This document shows positions 25,959 to 33,844 of a stretch of DNA of 38,324 bases, piece after piece. This stretch comes from Leptospira abararensis. Its GTDB lineage: Bacteria; Spirochaetota; Leptospiria; Leptospirales; Leptospiraceae. A model generated the notes under the pieces. It worked only from the letters and a program-made list of their open reading frames with translations. It was not told where the DNA came from and searched no databases. The translations under genes were made by a program, and so were the position numbers. Every line of letters begins with the position of its first letter. The first letter of the stretch is position 1. The stretch spans positions 1 to 38,324 of the forward strand of contig NZ_JAFFPR010000024.1 of NCBI RefSeq assembly GCF_016918735.1, given 5' to 3'.

Positions 25959-27173
25959 TCACTTTACAGTCGTTAGGATGGTTTCCACTAAATCGATTGT
26001 CTTTTGAATGGAAGTTGGGTTTCCATACCCTCCGGCCGTTGTGACTATCGTCATATCCAAAGAGGGGATCACAAAGATGAGTTGTGCGCCGTTCCCAAGG
26101 GCCAAAGACCAAGGAATTTTCCTGTCACCAAGAACGGTTTCTCCGAGCCACCACTGGTATCCATAACCTAAAGATTTTCCGTCTTTTCTAAATAGGGTAA
26201 CACCGGAATCAATGTGTCGCAAAAATGATTCATCTAACCATTGTTTTGAGATAATTTGTTTCCCTTTCCAAATCCCTTGATTGAGAACAAGTCTCCCTAG
26301 TTTTAGCATATCCCTCGGTTTTAGTCTTAGGCCTGCGTGGGCAAGAGCTCTTCCATTTTGATCTTCTACCCATTCAAAGTGTTGGATTTCTAAGGGATCA
26401 AACAACCATTCCTTTGACAAAACAGTCAGTGATTTTCCTGTTTTTTTGATCAGTATATCCGAAAGTAGAGAGGTTCCTCCACCATTGTATTTGAATTTGC
26501 TTCCTGGTTTTGTAAGGACTTCCCGATCCATAACAAAATCAGGAATGTCTTTTTTCCAGACCAACCTTGTTTCATCACTGAATAAAAACCCATACCTCCA
26601 TTCTTCCCAATCTAGCCCACTACTCATTGTTAGAAGATGTTTTAACGTGATCTCATGTCTTGGGTCGTCACTGGGAATCAATAATTCTGGATAGTAGGAC
26701 AAAACAGAAAAGTCCAAACCTTCTATAATCTTTTTATCAACTGCAATTCCAAAAAGTAAAGAGGTTACTGATTTACTGACGGATCGAACATCATGTAAGG
26801 TATTTACATCAAAAGTTGTTTCTCCATCGAAAGGTAATCTGAGCCCATAGCGTTTGTTCAATGGGTTGTCCTTTCTTGTGTTATACACTTCGGTGACTAG
26901 CTTTCCATGGCGTTCAATTACAAAAGAATGAAGTTCACTTTCTTCCGATTTTATCTCTCTTACCAATTGGCAAAATTTCTTTTGATCAAATTCCGAATCG
27001 ATAGAAATACTAATTGCCCATTCATGATTGAAAATGGGTGTGGGACAATCCTCCGTACTGACAGGGTTTGCCATCACTAAAGAGGAAACCCAAACAACAA
27101 GGAGTAGGGATATTAAAGTAATATAAATTTTTTGTTTCAAGGTTTTAATCCACAAAATCGACTTTAGAAACAA
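25959..27173 (-). CDS. Secreted serine hydrolase, class C beta-lactamase fold
   Basis: A penicillin-binding-protein-like hydrolase of up to 404 residues. Numbered from the TTG at 27173, the nucleophile motif is S131-V-S-K134 (RSVSKSVTSLLFG), the second motif is Y229-N230 (KYNGGG), and LLTMSSGLDWEEWR is a typical class C segment. A hydrophobic signal peptide (about 16-35) precedes ANPVST. No ATG fits the N-terminus; starts at TTG 27173 or TTG 27140 (giving MKQKIYITLISLLL) are both possible. Homologs include esterases, D-aminopeptidases and 6-aminohexanoate-dimer hydrolases, so beta-lactam hydrolysis should not be assumed. It converges on the acyl-CoA dehydrogenase, with an imperfect hairpin between. 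Confidence 0.85.
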   Translation of the reverse strand: MFLKSILWIKTLKQKIYITLISLLLVVWVSSLVMANPVSTEDCPTPIFNHEWAISISIDSEFDQKKFCQLVREIKSEESELHSFVIERHGKLVTEVYNTRKDNPLNKRYGLRLPFDGETTFDVNTLHDVRSVSKSVTSLLFGIAVDKKIIEGLDFSVLSYYPELLIPSDDPRHEITLKHLLTMSSGLDWEEWRYGFLFSDETRLVWKKDIPDFVMDREVLTKPGSKFKYNGGGTSLLSDILIKKTGKSLTVLSKEWLFDPLEIQHFEWVEDQNGRALAHAGLRLKPRDMLKLGRLVLNQGIWKGKQIISKQWLDESFLRHIDSGVTLFRKDGKSLGYGYQWWLGETVLGDRKIPWSLALGNGAQLIFVIPSLDMTIVTTAGGYGNPTSIQKTIDLVETILTTVK

Positions 27174-27331
27174 TAAACATTTATCTAAAGTTTGGATACA
27201 AAAATCTAAATGATTCTAAAAAAGACGACTATAAGGGAAGAACCTGCCTTACATAAAGATCTGGGATTGATCATTTGCCTCTATCTTTTTCGTTGTGCTT
27301 TGCTTTTGTCTAAAAATGTTAAACTAAGGTC

Positions 27332-27359
27332 TTGACGAAAAGAAAAATCTCTCTAATAT
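27332..27359 (+). promoter_or_regulatory. Sigma70-type promoter of the EF-hand gene
   Basis: TTGACG (27332-27337), 16-base spacer, TAATAT (27354-27359). The transcript would start about 10 bases before the ATG's GAGG ribosome site region, giving a very short leader. Confidence 0.6.
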
Positions 27360-27376
27360 AAAGCCGAGGTTTTTTT

Positions 27377-27715
27377 ATGAAAAAAATTCAAACTATCCTT
27401 ACTAGTGTTGCTTTCTTTTTGACGGCATCTGTTTTTGCTCACGACCACGAAGGTCATGGAAAGAATGTTATGGCAGGGGATCATTTCAAAAAAATGGATT
27501 CCAACAGCGATAACAAAGTATCTAAGGAAGAATGGCAAAAATTCCATGATGGTTTTTTTACAGAACTTGATAAAGACGCCGATGGATCTGTGACTTTTGA
27601 AGAAATGAAAGCTGCTCGTATGGAAAAACGGGAAGAAAAAAAAGAAGCAATGAAAGAGAAAGTAAAGGAAGCCAAAAAGAAAAAAGACGAGAAGAGTAAA
27701 AAAACTTCCGAATAA
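27377..27715 (+). CDS. Small secreted EF-hand protein
   Basis: A 112-residue protein with a signal peptide ending near SVFA (21). The mature N-terminus is HDHEGHGKN, a short His-rich stretch that could bind transition metal. Two EF-hand loops follow: D41-S-N43-S-D45-N-K47 to E52, and D65-K-D67-A-D69-G-S71 to E76. Both keep the acidic calcium ligands. The last 35 residues are almost entirely Lys and Glu, predicted as a single charged helix. GAGG sits before a T-tract and the ATG. Calcium-binding in the periplasm is likely; the partner is unknown. Confidence 0.85.
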   Translation: MKKIQTILTSVAFFLTASVFAHDHEGHGKNVMAGDHFKKMDSNSDNKVSKEEWQKFHDGFFTELDKDADGSVTFEEMKAARMEKREEKKEAMKEKVKEAKKKKDEKSKKTSE

Positions 27716-27723
27716 TATCTCTT

Positions 27724-27855
27724 AGGATTGGGGCGCCTCGCATTGGATCGTTTATTATAAATTAAACAATGATCCGACCGGGCTCTCCGCTCCAATCTTT
27801 GCACATCCGTGCAAAGGATTTCCGCTTCGATCCCTGCCGCAGCAGGGATTTTTTT
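27724..27855 (+). repeat. Structured intergenic element with nested hairpins
   Basis: About 130 bases fold as a series: an outer stem pairing 27724-27731 with 27792-27799 (AGGATTGG / CCAATCTT), enclosing an inner hairpin (GGATCGTTTA at 27745-27754 with TAAAC at 27763-27767 and GATCC at 27771-27775); then CTTTGCAC-ATCC-GTGCAAAG (27797-27816); then a terminator hairpin. It is richer in GC than its surroundings. It resembles dispersed intergenic repeats I associate with Leptospira genomes, but only one copy is in this window. Confidence 0.5.
27830..27855 (+). terminator. Terminator at the end of the structured element
   Basis: ATCCCTGC (27830-27837) pairs with GCAGGGAT (27842-27849) around CGCA, followed by seven T. 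It is a strong intrinsic terminator for the EF-hand transcript or for any RNA made from the element. Confidence 0.85.
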
Positions 27856-27977
27856 AAAAAAAGAAATTTAGATATTTTCTAATCCATTCCTTGCTTTTTC
27901 ACATACTTAAAGCCTTATTATTTCTTTCGATTGACGGATAAAAAGAATGCTATCTTGATTGGTGTTACTATCATCTT

Positions 27978-28805
27978 ATGAAAGCGAAAAAGTCAAAAGC
28001 CAAAACCGCAAAAAAATCAGTTCGCGTTACAAAACCGCTGAACAAACAAAGTCTTAAATCCAAACCCAAAAAAATAACCAAACAGTCCTTAGTAAATTCC
28101 AACCTTCCGATAGCTCGGGAACCGGATACAACAGTAACTGAACTTATTGATACCATTCATGAATATTCGATCGGCCATGAGATTGCCAATGCAGTGACTC
28201 ATGGAATTGGAGGGGGCCTTAGCATTGCTGGTCTTTCGATTCTATTGACCATGGCTGTTTTGTATGGGAATGTTTGGCACATTGTCAGTTCCGCCATTTA
28301 TGGGGCCACACTCATTCTTTTGTATCTGGCTTCCACTCTTTATCATGGAATCTACCATACGGCTACAAAACGTATCTTCAAGGTAATCGACCATGCATCG
28401 ATCTATCTTTTAATAGCAGGGACTTATACTCCATTTACGCTTGTTAGTCTTCGGGAACATTCCGAGTGGGGTTGGACATTATTTCTTGTTGTTTGGATTC
28501 TTGCATTTGCCGGAGTTCTTTTACTGTTGTTGTTTCCTGGAAAATACAGTGGAGCAAGAGTGGTAGTTTATATTTTAATGGGATGGCTTGCCATTTTTGT
28601 TGTCAAAGACATCCGAACAGCGATTGGAGTTGGGGGAATTTCATGGCTTGTGGCAGGTGGACTCAGTTATACGGTGGGAGTCATCTTTTACCTTTGGGAC
28701 CGGTTGCCATTCAACCATGCCATTTGGCATCTATTCGTTTTAAGCGGAAGTCTTTGCCATTTTTTTGCAATTCTATTTTATGTCTTACCTCCCATACCGA
28801 AATAA
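27978..28805 (+). CDS. PAQR-family membrane protein (hemolysin III type)
   Basis: A 275-residue seven-transmembrane protein of the PAQR/hemolysin III family, related to adiponectin receptors and thought to act as a membrane-lipid hydrolase or homeostasis factor. The metal-site signature is complete: S119 and H123 in LASTLYHG, D138-H139 in VIDHASIYLLIAGTYTPF, and NHAIWHLFVLSGSLCHF near the end. The N-terminal 45 residues are an unusually long Lys-rich cytoplasmic tail (KAKKSKAKTAKK), absent from typical bacterial members; the core starts at about HEYSIGHEIANAVTHG. An alternative start would trim the tail, but no internal start is better placed. If the family's ceramidase-like activity applies, it would fit the lipid theme of the window; that is inference. 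Confidence 0.92.
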   Translation: MKAKKSKAKTAKKSVRVTKPLNKQSLKSKPKKITKQSLVNSNLPIAREPDTTVTELIDTIHEYSIGHEIANAVTHGIGGGLSIAGLSILLTMAVLYGNVWHIVSSAIYGATLILLYLASTLYHGIYHTATKRIFKVIDHASIYLLIAGTYTPFTLVSLREHSEWGWTLFLVVWILAFAGVLLLLLFPGKYSGARVVVYILMGWLAIFVVKDIRTAIGVGGISWLVAGGLSYTVGVIFYLWDRLPFNHAIWHLFVLSGSLCHFFAILFYVLPPIPK

Positions 28806-28816
28806 GAAAATATAGT

Positions 28817-28844
28817 TTGTCAATTTTTTTCATTTGTATAAAAT
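28817..28844 (+). promoter_or_regulatory. Sigma70-type promoter of the Cys-rich protein gene
   Basis: TTGTCA (28817-28822), 16-base spacer, TAAAAT (28839-28844), about 45 bases before the ATG. Confidence 0.55.
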
Positions 28845-28888
28845 TCACTCTCTTTCTGTTTTTTTGAAACAGTAAAGAAGGAGATGAT

Positions 28889-29176
28889 ATGAGAACATTG
28901 GTCACGATTAGCTTTATGCTTATGACTGTTTTGGCTTCTACCACTTTGGTAGCGGAAGATTGTTTTCTCTGTGGAAACGGAAGTACCAACGGCTGTGAAC
29001 AATGCAGGGGAAAAGATAGGAAGGCCTGTGAAGCAAAAGGATGTAAAATATCAGGTACAGCTTCTTGTTCTACTGCAGCAAACGTAAAGGTATGTAAAGT
29101 GGATCGATCCTATACTGATCTAACCTTTATGGATACTGTACTACAAAATAAAAAAGTTCAAATAAAAACAAATTAA
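28889..29176 (+). CDS. Small secreted cysteine-rich protein of unknown function
   Basis: A 95-residue protein with a signal peptide ending at LVA (about 22). The next 50 residues contain eight cysteines, arranged as CFLC, CEQC, then single C at four further places, with Gly/Asn/Lys spacers. Such spacing suggests a disulfide-knotted or metal-binding domain. The C-terminal 25 residues lack cysteine. AAGGAG lies just before the ATG, a sigma70-type promoter lies upstream and a strong terminator follows, so it is a free-standing, probably well-expressed gene. I do not recognise the family. Confidence 0.8.
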   Translation: MRTLVTISFMLMTVLASTTLVAEDCFLCGNGSTNGCEQCRGKDRKACEAKGCKISGTASCSTAANVKVCKVDRSYTDLTFMDTVLQNKKVQIKTN

Positions 29177-29189
29177 TCCATAAAGGATG

Positions 29190-29221
29190 GCCTACCACAG
29201 AAATTTGTAGTAGGCTTTTTT
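29190..29221 (+). terminator. Terminator after the Cys-rich protein gene
   Basis: GCCTAC (29190-29195) pairs with GTAGGC (29210-29215), followed by six T. Confidence 0.8.
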
Positions 29222-29244
29222 GTGTTAAATCCGCCAAATCTGAA

Positions 29245-30204
29245 TTAGTTGGCAACAACAATCACTACATTCCCTTTTTTGTGTCCCGCTTCCACATAAC
29301 GATGAGCTTCCACCATTTCTTCTAAAGGATAAGACTTATCAATCACTACTTTAAATTCCCCTTTTTTTGTGAGCTCAGTTAAGAAATTTAAGTTTTCTAA
29401 AGTTTCCGCAATCGGTCCAAACTTGATATTGATTTTTCTAGTCAATGAAATCCATGCCGCATGGAACATATCTTTAAAGGAAGCACCGACTAATATTAAG
29501 GTGCCGCCGTTAGAAAGATGTTGAAGGTTAGATGGGATGGAAGATTTCCCAACACATTCAAATACAACATCATAATTATTATTATGTGATTCAGAATGAA
29601 ACTCATCATAATCCATAACTAAATCTGCACCAATCGATTTGACTAATTCGAAATTTCCTTTACTGCAAACAGCAGTGACCACTGCTCCAAAATGTTTTGC
29701 CAGTTGGATGGCAGCAGTGCCCACAGAACTGGAGGCACCATAAATAATGATGGTCTGATTTTTTTTTAAGTTACATTTCTGAATGAAATCAAGTGCAGTC
29801 AGACTTCCAAAAGGTAAGGTAGCACCTTCCTGAAAAGATATTTCTTTTGGAAGGAAAGTGATGATCGATGATTCCGGTAAACAAATGGATTCGGCGTATG
29901 CTCCCATTCGTAAACCCGTGGATCCAAAAATTTTGTCTCCCACCTGAAACTTGGTAATGTTTTCTCCCACAGCATCGACTACACCTGCGATGGATCCTCC
30001 GAGGATGGGTTGCCTTAATTTGGTGATTCCGAAAAACAATCGAACGAGTTTGGGATCAGGTTTACGAATGCGCCAATCAGCCGAATTTACAGAGGTATTA
30101 TGAATTTTGATTCTGATTTCATCTTTCTTTGGAAAAGGTGTTTCCCATTCTTCTAAACGGAGTACTTCTGGGGTTCCATATTTTCTTGCGGTGATGACTT
30201 TCAA
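29245..30204 (-). CDS. NAD(P)H-dependent MDR oxidoreductase
   Basis: A 319-residue zinc-independent MDR protein. The N-terminal GroES-like half contains NSADWRIRKPD and ILGGSIAGVVDAVG; the cofactor turn is IIIYGASSSVGTAAIQLAKHFGA (second half from about 156). The C-terminus has the family's AHRYVEAGHKKGNVVI. The open frame reaches a GTG at 30225, but AGGAG nine bases before the TTG at 30204, and the start MKVITARKYG typical of the family, favour the TTG. It is divergent from a TetR gene whose likely operator overlaps this promoter. It is a second member of the group found at 2.2-3.2 kb but clearly a different subfamily. Substrate unknown; alkenals, quinones or alcohols are typical. Confidence 0.87.
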   Translation of the reverse strand: MKVITARKYGTPEVLRLEEWETPFPKKDEIRIKIHNTSVNSADWRIRKPDPKLVRLFFGITKLRQPILGGSIAGVVDAVGENITKFQVGDKIFGSTGLRMGAYAESICLPESSIITFLPKEISFQEGATLPFGSLTALDFIQKCNLKKNQTIIIYGASSSVGTAAIQLAKHFGAVVTAVCSKGNFELVKSIGADLVMDYDEFHSESHNNNYDVVFECVGKSSIPSNLQHLSNGGTLILVGASFKDMFHAAWISLTRKINIKFGPIAETLENLNFLTELTKKGEFKVVIDKSYPLEEMVEAHRYVEAGHKKGNVVIVVAN

Positions 30205-30225
30205 TGACTTAGGCTCCTGAAACAC

Positions 30226-30254
30226 TAAAAATACTTACAGTGTAAGTTTGTCAA
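30226..30254 (-). promoter_or_regulatory. Promoter of the MDR gene with embedded TetR operator
   Basis: On the minus strand TTGACA (30254-30249) is followed 15-17 bases later by TATTTT/TTTTTA. The spacer is filled by the palindrome ACTTACA-C-TGTAAGT (30233-30247). A repressor there would block RNA polymerase directly. Confidence 0.7.
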
Positions 30255-30335
30255 GGAAATATATTTCTGTTTATTTTGGAGATAAAATAATGGAAAAAAA
30301 ATGAATTAGTGATATAAGTTTATGAAGGGGATGGC

Positions 30336-31034
30336 GTGCATAAAAAAAAGAAACCTAAGTTAGTTTCAAGTAAACTCCCTAAAAAGTCAAAAAAACGTCA
30401 GAACTTATCTAAAGATTTAGTTCTAGAGGCTGCCATCCAACTTGCAGACAAGTTTGGACTGGAAGAATTGTCTATGCGAAATTTGGCGTCCAGTTTGGGT
30501 GTTGAGGCAATGTCTTTGTATAATCATGTCAAAAATAAAGACGAAGTTCTTGATGGAATGGTAGACCTTGTCGTCTCTAAGATCAGCTTACCAAAGATAG
30601 GTGGAGATTGGAAAAAGGAAATGAAAAAGAGGGCAAAATCTGCAAGAGAAGTTCTGATTTTACACCCATGGGTGACTCTTCTTCTTGTCTCTCGAATGAA
30701 TGTAGGGCAAGCTATGTTAACTTATTTTGATGTTTCTCTTGGATGTCTTCACTCTGCAGGTTTTTCATTACAAGCAGCAGACCATATCATCAATGCAATC
30801 GATTGTCATATTTATGGATTTATATTACAAGAATTGAATTTTCCTATAGAACCAAGTGAATATGCCAAAAAAGCGGAAGGGTTTATGCCTCAGTTAGAAT
30901 CTAGTCCCTATACTCATTTAACCGACCTAAGCAAAGAAGTTATTTCTGGGCGATACAATGGACTTCATGACTTTGAATTTGGTTTAAATTTGATTTTGGA
31001 CAATTTAGATAAATTTCGTAATTCGGCCAAATGA
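30336..31034 (+). CDS. TetR-family regulator of the adjacent MDR gene
   Basis: A 232-residue regulator starting at GTG with AGGGG upstream. A strongly basic N-tail (KKKKPKLVSSKLPKKSKKR) precedes the helix-turn-helix at about 32-75 (LSMRNLASSLGVEAMSLYNHVKNKDEVLD), which closely resembles tetracycline-repressor class (TetR_C_1) proteins; the C-terminal domain continues in that style (HPWVTLLLVSRMNVGQ). It faces the MDR oxidoreductase, with the ACTTACA palindrome in between, so it is probably its repressor and may be induced by the enzyme's substrate. No efflux pump is nearby. Confidence 0.9.
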   Translation: MHKKKKPKLVSSKLPKKSKKRQNLSKDLVLEAAIQLADKFGLEELSMRNLASSLGVEAMSLYNHVKNKDEVLDGMVDLVVSKISLPKIGGDWKKEMKKRAKSAREVLILHPWVTLLLVSRMNVGQAMLTYFDVSLGCLHSAGFSLQAADHIINAIDCHIYGFILQELNFPIEPSEYAKKAEGFMPQLESSPYTHLTDLSKEVISGRYNGLHDFEFGLNLILDNLDKFRNSAK

Positions 31035-31053
31035 ACTTAAGTTGGTCAAAACT

Positions 31054-31737
31054 TTAATGGACCGGAATAGAAGACCATCGAGTTTCTTCTAAATCTAGTT
31101 TTGTTTGTTTTTTTATCTCTTCAATAATTTCAGGAGTTTGAATTATTTCTTTAAATCCCGCATAACCAGAACTATCTGACTGATTTGCTCCACCCGTTAG
31201 AACTGCAGAGATAATTGCTGAGCCAATTTTTGCCGTAGTACTTGTTTTGAAGCTTCCGATAATCGATTCCCCTACATTGTCCATATCAGGATCAAATTCC
31301 AATGCTGTTTTATTAAATTCTACTACATATTTACCTAAAACGAGGATTTGATTTGGTTTGACTGTAAATTTAGACTTCTCGAGATTTTGGCGATCCAATA
31401 CATAGTAAATATTTGCCTCTTTTTTACTCTGTGGATCTTTCTCATGAACATGAGCACCTGCGAAAGCATAATCTCCTGGTTCAATATTTAAAATGTAATA
31501 GCGGGACTGTGAAAAATAGTTTGTTTCAATTATTTTTAATTCGCTAATATTGTTTTTCGATTTATCAAGTTTGACTAAAAAAACCCTCTCTGGATAAAAA
31601 TATCCCATCAATATCTTAGGTATTACGAATTCGAATGCGATCGCTGAAGACTGATTAGGTGAATTAGGTAAAATATCTGGCTTGATTCTGCAATTGGATA
31701 ATATAATTGTGAGTGTTAGTATAACGAAAGTTCTCAT
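31054..31737 (-). CDS. Predicted lipoprotein, function unknown
   Basis: A 227-residue protein with a short signal peptide ending at LSNC (C16). The body alternates predicted beta strands, for example YYILNIEPGDYAFAGAHVHE and KFTVKPNQILVLGKYVVEF, a pattern that recalls the beta-sandwich of DUF2846-like lipoproteins. A Gly/Ser/Ala-rich stretch (IGSAIISAVLTGGANQ) interrupts it at about 170-185, and the C-terminus is an amphipathic helix (TPEIIEEIKKQTKLDLEE). AAGGA lies about 12 bases before the ATG. It converges on the TetR gene with a 19-base gap. No enzyme motif is visible. Confidence 0.75.
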   Translation of the reverse strand: MRTFVILTLTIILSNCRIKPDILPNSPNQSSAIAFEFVIPKILMGYFYPERVFLVKLDKSKNNISELKIIETNYFSQSRYYILNIEPGDYAFAGAHVHEKDPQSKKEANIYYVLDRQNLEKSKFTVKPNQILVLGKYVVEFNKTALEFDPDMDNVGESIIGSFKTSTTAKIGSAIISAVLTGGANQSDSSGYAGFKEIIQTPEIIEEIKKQTKLDLEETRWSSIPVH

Positions 31738-31831
31738 TTGAATATTGATTCCTTAGGGTCAATATTATAAATCAAGATTCTAGAATATCGGTCAACAAAA
31801 ATCTTCAAGAAAACAGACTGCGAATTTAAAA

Positions 31832-31855
31832 CCAGAGTGTTTGATTTCACTCTGG
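31832..31855 (-). terminator. Terminator of the porin-like gene
   Basis: CCAGAGTG and CACTCTGG are perfect 8-bp arms around an 8-base loop; on the minus strand TTTTAAATT follows. It sits 26 bases past the stop of the outer membrane protein gene. Confidence 0.7.
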
Positions 31856-31880
31856 TGACGGGAAATGAAAAGAAAAAGAT

Positions 31881-33713
31881 TTAGATTGCAAACACACTTT
31901 GTATTGTAAAGTAGCTAGAGTTAGGTTTTAAATCGTATCTATGATAAGGGTCTGTTTCATAGGGATTATTTTTTTGATTTCGAATCGCTTCTCCGGCATA
32001 GAGTGAACTTGCGCCAAACCAAAACGAAACATTGTCAAATGGTGTGACTATATAGATAAAGTTAATTTCCGTAGCGACATGCCGTCCTAGTTTAGGTCGG
32101 TTTGGATTATAGGCTTCTGTGTTATAATAGTCTTCGGTCGAGGCAGTTTCCCCTGTGGCTTTACTTCCTGCCACGTAATTATTGTTATCGTAATATCCGT
32201 CTTGGAGTTTTACTTTGTAATACCAATGAGGATTTAAGATAAAAGTTCCCCATTTAGAAGATTCATATTTGATGTGGACCGAGTAATCTTTAATATTTTG
32301 CCAGAAAACCATTCCAGAGTTACCGTTCCCGGAGAATGGCATTCCGCCCCCAGCCATCCTTCTTGTGGCAAAAAGTGGATTGTAGGTGGCAACACTTCCG
32401 TCGTTTCGGTTTGGATCACCTGAAGCTTGGACATATTGAACACCGATTCGGAACTCTTTTACGGGCGTATATCCTAATTGGACAGCAACAATGTTCGCCT
32501 TATAACGAACAGGCGAAGATAGCGGAGGAGCCTCACCAGTTTTTTTATCCGTTGTGTATGTTCCTGTTTGGTTCAGCCAATCGGGAGAGACTCTTTCTCC
32601 ATTAAATCCAGTTTGCCAAGCAGCTTCGACCATCCAGTCTATGCCGGTTTCGCTCGTAATCATATTGTTTTTAGTTCTGTTTGTTAGGCGAAATCCAGAG
32701 GTATTGAGTTGGTCTGGTCCTCGGTAATAGATATCAGATCCATAATTGGCAGTTGTATTGGTAGCCTTTAATTTTTGTTTATAAAGAGTAAAGTTGTAGA
32801 GTTCAATTCCTAACCATTCCCATGGTTTGAACCCATAATGAGCACCATAATATGAAGCATTACCGGTTCCCCCAAGCCTAGTCGAGTTATTGGAAATCAT
32901 GCTGTTGGAGTTGTTTTCCGATCCAATGATGGCACCAAAAAAATCTAAACTTTGTTTTTGGATGGTAATGGTAGTTCGAACCGCATCAAAAGAGTTACCA
33001 TTCAAACTATCATTTCTTGAACCTAAAATCCGACCATCTCCATAATCCAAAATTTGTCGTCCGGTACGGACACGGAACATTTGGTTTGTGGTTTTTAAGT
33101 CTAAAAAAGCTTCCCGAAAACCTGTATAGTTATTGAGAGGAACTTCTCTTTGTTTTGTGGTATCGATAAGGTTTCCTGAGTTTGGGATCACTGCCAGTTT
33201 CTGATCGGAGGAACCATTGACAATCTCACCTCCCGCCAAACGAACATCCTGAAAGGAAAGTTTGAACGCAATATTAGGTGATAAATCTCCGATGAGGTAA
33301 AACTGAGTTTGGTTGCTTACCGTATTACGATTATCGGGAGTGGACCTATCGAAATCAGTGTTGTAAAGAGAGTCCGCTTTGGGTCGAATCCCAAAACCAA
33401 CTCGGAACCTGTCTGCAAACCAAAGGTTTGTATTTTCTTGTATCGCCTTTCTTTGTTTGGCGGTAACTTGAATGCTTTTTAAATACTCTCCAGATAAATT
33501 GCCCTTAAGTGGACTTACATATTCCTTGGGCTCTTCTTGTTGGGGAACTTCTTGCACTGGAGGAGGTGGTGGGGCTGGAGCGACAATTGTTTCAGGAGGA
33601 ACTTCTTTTTTAGCAGGTACGATGAACTGTGCCTCTAACTGGGATGCCAGGGGTGATAGGAAAAGCCCTAGCGAAACCAGGACTATGATGATTCGATGAT
33701 TGCATATATACAT
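31881..33713 (-). CDS. Outer membrane beta-barrel, alginate-export family
   Basis: A 610-residue outer membrane protein. A signal peptide (cleavage near LEA-QF, about 28) is followed by a Pro-rich linker (APAPPPPPVQE) and then a region resembling the alginate_exp/porin barrel: SDLSPNIAFKLSFQDVRLAGG-type strands, FREAFLDLKTTNQMFRVRTGRQILDYGDGRILG (the run around RTGRQ and GDGR is typical) and many alternating aromatic strands to the C-terminus (YFTIQSVFAI). The frame is open 17 codons further, but AGGTGG before the ATG at 33713 and the signal peptide favour the shorter form. Passive uptake or export of an anionic sugar polymer or small solute is the family expectation. It stands alone with its own terminator. 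Confidence 0.83.
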   Translation of the reverse strand: MYICNHRIIIVLVSLGLFLSPLASQLEAQFIVPAKKEVPPETIVAPAPPPPPVQEVPQQEEPKEYVSPLKGNLSGEYLKSIQVTAKQRKAIQENTNLWFADRFRVGFGIRPKADSLYNTDFDRSTPDNRNTVSNQTQFYLIGDLSPNIAFKLSFQDVRLAGGEIVNGSSDQKLAVIPNSGNLIDTTKQREVPLNNYTGFREAFLDLKTTNQMFRVRTGRQILDYGDGRILGSRNDSLNGNSFDAVRTTITIQKQSLDFFGAIIGSENNSNSMISNNSTRLGGTGNASYYGAHYGFKPWEWLGIELYNFTLYKQKLKATNTTANYGSDIYYRGPDQLNTSGFRLTNRTKNNMITSETGIDWMVEAAWQTGFNGERVSPDWLNQTGTYTTDKKTGEAPPLSSPVRYKANIVAVQLGYTPVKEFRIGVQYVQASGDPNRNDGSVATYNPLFATRRMAGGGMPFSGNGNSGMVFWQNIKDYSVHIKYESSKWGTFILNPHWYYKVKLQDGYYDNNNYVAGSKATGETASTEDYYNTEAYNPNRPKLGRHVATEINFIYIVTPFDNVSFWFGASSLYAGEAIRNQKNNPYETDPYHRYDLKPNSSYFTIQSVFAI

Positions 33714-33773
33714 TGGATACCACCTGTGTTTGAGCCAGTGGATACAAAATGTTACAACATTCAAATCTTATAT

Positions 33774-33790
33774 TTCCTAATTGGTAGGAA
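33774..33790. promoter_or_regulatory. Short inverted repeat upstream of the porin-like gene
   Basis: TTCCTA and TAGGAA flank a 5-base spacer, about 60 bases before the start codon on the minus strand. It is a weak operator candidate. Confidence 0.3.
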
Positions 33791-33844
33791 TCCTAGTCTT
33801 TTCTCGTTATAAATATATTGCCAAATCAATCACCTATATGGAAA

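Noticed and set aside
27931..27956. TTGACG ... TATCTT promoter for the PAQR gene
   Set aside because: The 14-base spacer is too short for a confident sigma70 promoter.
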